Below, in pieces: positions 61,303 through 64,000 of a stretch of 64,000 bases of DNA. The stretch's first letter is position 1. The number at the start of each line of letters is the position of its first letter. The translations under genes and the position numbers were made by a program. Source of the DNA: Croceibacterium_A sp035555595 (GTDB taxonomy: Bacteria > Pseudomonadota > Alphaproteobacteria > Sphingomonadales > Sphingomonadaceae); assembly GCA_035555595.1 (NCBI GenBank), contig DATMGK010000063.1, positions 1-64,000 on the forward strand, read 5' to 3'. The notes under the pieces are model-generated. The model saw only the letters and a program-made list of their open reading frames with translations, had not been told where the DNA came from and made no database searches.

Positions 61303-61625
61303 TTACTTCCTCGCAGGCCCGGCACGACGCCATCGCCGGCACCCTTTATTATTCCATCCCCCGGTGTGCCTTGCCCGACTTTGCCAATGCCTGAATCTTC
61401 AAGGTTAACAGGACGCTTACCATTGAGGTCAGCGACAATCCGCCCCGCGCTACCCGAATCAAAACTTGCTTCGACATCGTCCGGCGCCTGACCGATGCGT
61501 CCCCGCGAAAGCTGCAGGCGCGCGACCAGATCGGCCCAGGTCAGTTCACGCAGGAACTCCCCCTCTCCGCCCTCACTGCCGAGAGCCCGGGCATCGCCCT
61601 GCCGAGGTGGTTTTCCTTCGAACAT
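61299..61625 (-). CDS. Conserved small protein of unknown function, coupled to sciP
   Basis: 108 residues. No signal peptide or membrane helix. The N-terminus has MFEGKPPRQGDAR, the middle ELTWADLVARLQLSRGRI and a segment VEASFDSGSAGRIVADLNGKRPVNL, and the C-terminus is Gly-rich. I recall similar short proteins in sphingomonads, without an assigned role. Because sciP starts inside its last codon, the two are probably translated together, and a part in the CtrA circuit is possible but not shown. Confidence 0.68.
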   Translation of the reverse strand: MFEGKPPRQGDARALGSEGGEGEFLRELTWADLVARLQLSRGRIGQAPDDVEASFDSGSAGRIVADLNGKRPVNLEDSGIGKVGQGTPGDGIIKGAGDGVVPGLRGSK

Positions 61626-61656
61626 GGGCTTGAACTAAACGGGAGTGGTCAAGATC

Positions 61657-61677
61657 AGGTAAACTGGCGGTTTACCT
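61657..61677. promoter_or_regulatory. Perfect inverted repeat between the sciP operon and mnmA
   Basis: AGGTAAAC, a 5-nt spacer TGGCG, then GTTTACCT: an exact 8-bp inverted repeat with 13-bp centre-to-centre spacing, 32 bp from the start of the 61625 gene and 56 bp before mnmA. It looks like an operator for a dimeric regulator. It is not a CtrA box (TTAA-N7-TTAA) nor a terminator, since no T-tract follows. Confidence 0.55.
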
Positions 61678-61732
61678 CGCGTTAGCCTGCGGATTTGCCC
61701 CTTGGCCCCCTGCGGGTGTAAGGGCGCGCGAA

Positions 61733-62878
61733 ATGCCCACCACCACGATAGCCCAGACGGAACGCGCCACGTTGTTCGACCTGCCTCGCCCCCCTGCGGC
61801 GAGCCGTATCGTCGTGGCGATGTCGGGCGGGGTGGACAGTTCCGTCGTCGCGGCGCTGGCGGCGGCGAGCGGCGCGGAGACCATCGGCGTCACGTTGCAG
61901 CTTTACGATTATGGCGCGGCGACAGGACGCAAGGGCGCATGCTGCGCGGGTGACGACATCCGCGATGCGCGCGCGGTGGCTGACCGTCTGGGCATCGCGC
62001 ACTATGTGTTCGATCACGAGAGCGCGTTCCGTGAAGATGTGGTCGAACGTTTTGCAGACGACTACCTTGCCGGGCGCACGCCCATTCCCTGCGTTCGCTG
62101 CAACATGGGGCCGAAGTTCACCGATCTGCTGCACATGGCGCGGGAACTGGGGGCGGATTGCCTGGCCACCGGCCACTATGTGCGGCGCGTTGCGGGCGCT
62201 GGCGGTCCGGAACTTCACAAGGCCATCGACCCGGCGCGCGACCAGTCATACTTCCTGTTCGCCACGACTGAGGAGCAGCTGGATTACCTGCGCTTCCCAC
62301 TGGGCGGCATGCCCAAGGCCGAAGTGCGGCGGATCGCGGAGGAATTCGGCCTCCGCGTGGCGGGCAAGCCCGACAGTCAGGACATCTGTTTCGTTCCCGA
62401 TGGCGACTATGCCCGCGTGGTGCGATCACTGCGGCCCGACGGCGCGCAAGCGGGGCGTATCGTCCATGCCGAAACAGGCGAGGCGCTGGGCGACCATGCC
62501 GGTGTGATCCACTATACCGTAGGGCAGCGGCGCGGGCTGGAGATCGGCGGACAGGCGGAACCGCTTTACGTCGTGGGTCTGGATGCGGAAGCAGCGGAAG
62601 TACGCGTCGGCCCGCGGCGCCTGCTTGCGGTCGGCGCCGCGCGTTTGCTGGAAACCAACCGGATCGGGCCACTCCCCGACGCTCCGCTGACAGCAAGGGT
62701 CCGATCGATGGCGAAGCCGGTGACGGTCGTGCTGGATGGCCCGCTGGGCGAAGGGCGGCCTGCGACTATTCGTTTCGTGGAGCCTGAATACGGCGTTGCG
62801 CCGGGGCAGGCGGCAGTGATCTATGCCGGGGACCGGGTGGTGGGCGGCGGCTGGATCGACAGCACAGAACCCGCCTGA
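61733..62878 (+). CDS. mnmA: tRNA-specific 2-thiouridylase
   Basis: 381 residues. The PP-loop is VAMSGGVDSSVVAA, the catalytic Cys pair lies in PCVRCNMGPKF and DSQDICFVPDGDY. It thiolates U34 of the tRNAs for Lys, Glu and Gln. It ends 1 nt before the stop of the converging small membrane protein gene. Confidence 0.95.
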   Translation: MPTTTIAQTERATLFDLPRPPAASRIVVAMSGGVDSSVVAALAAASGAETIGVTLQLYDYGAATGRKGACCAGDDIRDARAVADRLGIAHYVFDHESAFREDVVERFADDYLAGRTPIPCVRCNMGPKFTDLLHMARELGADCLATGHYVRRVAGAGGPELHKAIDPARDQSYFLFATTEEQLDYLRFPLGGMPKAEVRRIAEEFGLRVAGKPDSQDICFVPDGDYARVVRSLRPDGAQAGRIVHAETGEALGDHAGVIHYTVGQRRGLEIGGQAEPLYVVGLDAEAAEVRVGPRRLLAVGAARLLETNRIGPLPDAPLTARVRSMAKPVTVVLDGPLGEGRPATIRFVEPEYGVAPGQAAVIYAGDRVVGGGWIDSTEPA

Positions 62879-62879
62879 G

Positions 62880-63227
62880 CTATTCGTCCCACGGATCGAG
62901 TACGCAGCCGAAACCCTCGCGATAACGGGCCGTGGCGCTGGCCAGCAGCGGCACCCGGGCGGTGACGGCCTTCGCCTCGTCATCATCGCTCAGGAATACG
63001 AGCGCCATGCCGGGTTCGAAATCCTTCTTGCAGTCACCAATCTCCCGCCCCGCGACATAGCGGCACGAACACGCAGTGCGCGCACCATAGGCGGTGCCGA
63101 CCGTAGTGTAGCCCGCGATGGGATCACGGTAATACCATCCCAGCGCGCCGCCCAGCACGATGAGCGCCAGCGCCACGCTGGGCCATATACGACGGCGGGG
63201 TGTCGTCCTGTTCTTTGCGGTTGCCAT
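62880..63227 (-). CDS. Small membrane-anchored protein resembling the N-terminal domain of serine hydrolases
   Basis: 115 residues from the ATG at 63227 (MATAKNRTT). One N-terminal membrane helix at about 15-36 is followed by a soluble part with YGARTACSCRYVAGREIGDCKKDF and the end RYREGFGCVLDPWD. This Cys-containing pattern (AKT.CS..FVAGR ... YR.GLGC) is what I know as the segment before the beta-lactamase domain in some larger serine hydrolases. It may dock on, or protect, the product of the divergent gene, 32 bp away. The inference rests on memory of the family. Confidence 0.6.
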   Translation of the reverse strand: MATAKNRTTPRRRIWPSVALALIVLGGALGWYYRDPIAGYTTVGTAYGARTACSCRYVAGREIGDCKKDFEPGMALVFLSDDDEAKAVTARVPLLASATARYREGFGCVLDPWDE

Positions 63228-63259
63228 CGCCCGGTGCCTGAAGGAATAGGTGCGCGCCA

Positions 63260-64000
63260 ATGCCGCGCTTCACCCCCCCTAGCTTGCCCGTTGCCCTGCT
63301 GCCAGCCCTGCTCCTGCTCGGCTGCGGAGAGGCCGCGCCCGAAGGGCCGCCGCCAGTTCCGGCTGCGGCGATGGAAGCTGTCGCGGCAAAGCCGGGAGTG
63401 GACCGGGAGAAGCTGGCGCGCGCGGTGGATGCGCTGTTTACCCGCGAGGATATCGGGGAAACCCGCGCGGTGATCGTGATGCACGCGGGCGAAGTCGCGG
63501 CCGAACGATATTCGGAGGGTTACGGGCCGGACACGCGGTTCATCGGCTGGTCGATGTCAAAGACGGTGACCGCCACGTTGATCGGGCTGCTGGTGGCGGA
63601 GGGGCGGCTGCGGCTGGACGATTCGCCGCCGATCCCGCGCTGGCAGCGGGCGGGCGATCCGCGCGGTGAGATCACCGTGCGCCAGTTGCTGCAGATGCGA
63701 TCGGGCTTGCGGCACGAAGAGAAGGCGGAGCCGGTCTATACCTCTGGCGAAGTGCGGATGATGTTCCTGGACGGGCGCGACGACATGGCCGCATGGGCCG
63801 AGGCGCAGCCGCTGGCGCATGAGCCGGGCAGCACCTTTGCCTATTCGACGCCCGATGCGCTGATTCTGGCGGATGCGGCCACGCGGATCATCGCGCCGAA
63901 CGCGAATGCCGCCGCGCGCCAACGGGCAATGGCGGAGTTCCTCCATTCGCGGGTGGCGGTACCGCTGAAGATGGAATCGCTGATCGGCGAATACGACGCG
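63260..64000 (+). CDS. Serine hydrolase (class C beta-lactamase-related), 3' end cut off by the window
   Basis: Starts with ATG at 63260 and runs open to the last base, 247 codons. An N-terminal signal peptide with lipobox LLGC (Cys at about 22) makes it a lipoprotein. The SxxK nucleophile is in GWSMSKT, and YSTPDA takes the place of the YxN motif. The C-terminal KTG-type motif is beyond the window edge. Such proteins include esterases, D-amino-acid peptidases and 6-aminohexanoate hydrolases; specificity is unknown. The short Ala/Pro-rich linker suggests it lacks the N-terminal domain often fused in this group. Confidence 0.88.
   Translation, partial: MPRFTPPSLPVALLPALLLLGCGEAAPEGPPPVPAAAMEAVAAKPGVDREKLARAVDALFTREDIGETRAVIVMHAGEVAAERYSEGYGPDTRFIGWSMSKTVTATLIGLLVAEGRLRLDDSPPIPRWQRAGDPRGEITVRQLLQMRSGLRHEEKAEPVYTSGEVRMMFLDGRDDMAAWAEAQPLAHEPGSTFAYSTPDALILADAATRIIAPNANAAARQRAMAEFLHSRVAVPLKMESLIGEYDA

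Overview
The window comes from the chromosome of an alphaproteobacterium, most likely of the order Sphingomonadales (Sphingomonadaceae or Erythrobacteraceae). The reasons are high GC with strong third-position GC bias, a SciP-type (DUF1153) cell-cycle regulator, MipZ next to panC, an entericidin-type mini-lipoprotein, a cytochrome bc1 operon, a TonB-ExbB-ExbD-ExbD operon, and several short secreted proteins of sphingomonad style. No phage, insertion sequence, integrase, CRISPR array or toxin-antitoxin pair was seen. Both edges cut a gene: an esterase on the left and a serine hydrolase on the right.

Layout. 1-12.5 kb: a partial esterase, then a mostly minus-strand block with pheST, an AraC-type regulator, rpmI-rplT, prs with a cupin lipoprotein and a HisN-like phosphatase, glpX, hom and two secreted proteins of unknown role. 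12.5-15.5 kb: a structured intergenic region, then tonB-exbB-exbD-exbD. 15.6-22.8 kb: a DEXH helicase, a 41-residue entericidin lipoprotein, arylamine N-acetyltransferase, a phosphomannomutase, a membrane DnaJ protein and MipZ in overlapping frames, then panC, whose 3' end runs into an antisense tRNA-Gly gene. 22.8-30 kb: an OmpA-like lipoprotein, a CPA1 antiporter, an SDR plus SnoaL-like pair, apt and petABC. 30-39 kb: pgeF, pepN, an epimerase, a DMT permease, a threonine aldolase, a small acetyltransferase, two PH-domain membrane proteins and tRNA-Thr. 39-46.7 kb: a long plus-strand run, gpmA-purE-purK-folA-ribF-ileS-lspA and a DUF3035 lipoprotein. 46.8-55.7 kb: a CorC-like protein, an OmpA lipoprotein, a CysQ-like phosphatase, sucC-etfB-etfA, a secreted protein, an acetyltransferase and a DUF445 protein. 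55.7-64 kb: an RND pump with its adaptor, a GlsB stress protein with a good EcfG-type promoter, sciP with a small partner gene, mnmA, and a small membrane protein divergent from a serine hydrolase.

Most of this is housekeeping: translation (pheST, ileS, rpmI, rplT, mnmA, two tRNAs), nucleotide and cofactor synthesis (prs, purEK, folA, ribF, panC, apt), respiration (petABC, etfBA, sucC), envelope energy supply and export (tonB-exbBD, RND pump, lspA) and the cell cycle (mipZ, sciP). Many genes overlap by 1-8 nt, which suggests translational coupling. I found no convincing new multi-gene system. The best leads are local: a compositionally odd patch inside ileS, competing palindromes plus a terminator-like hairpin before tonB, panC stopping inside a tRNA gene, a perfect inverted repeat before the sciP operon, and a stand-alone protein that looks like a domain usually fused to serine hydrolases.
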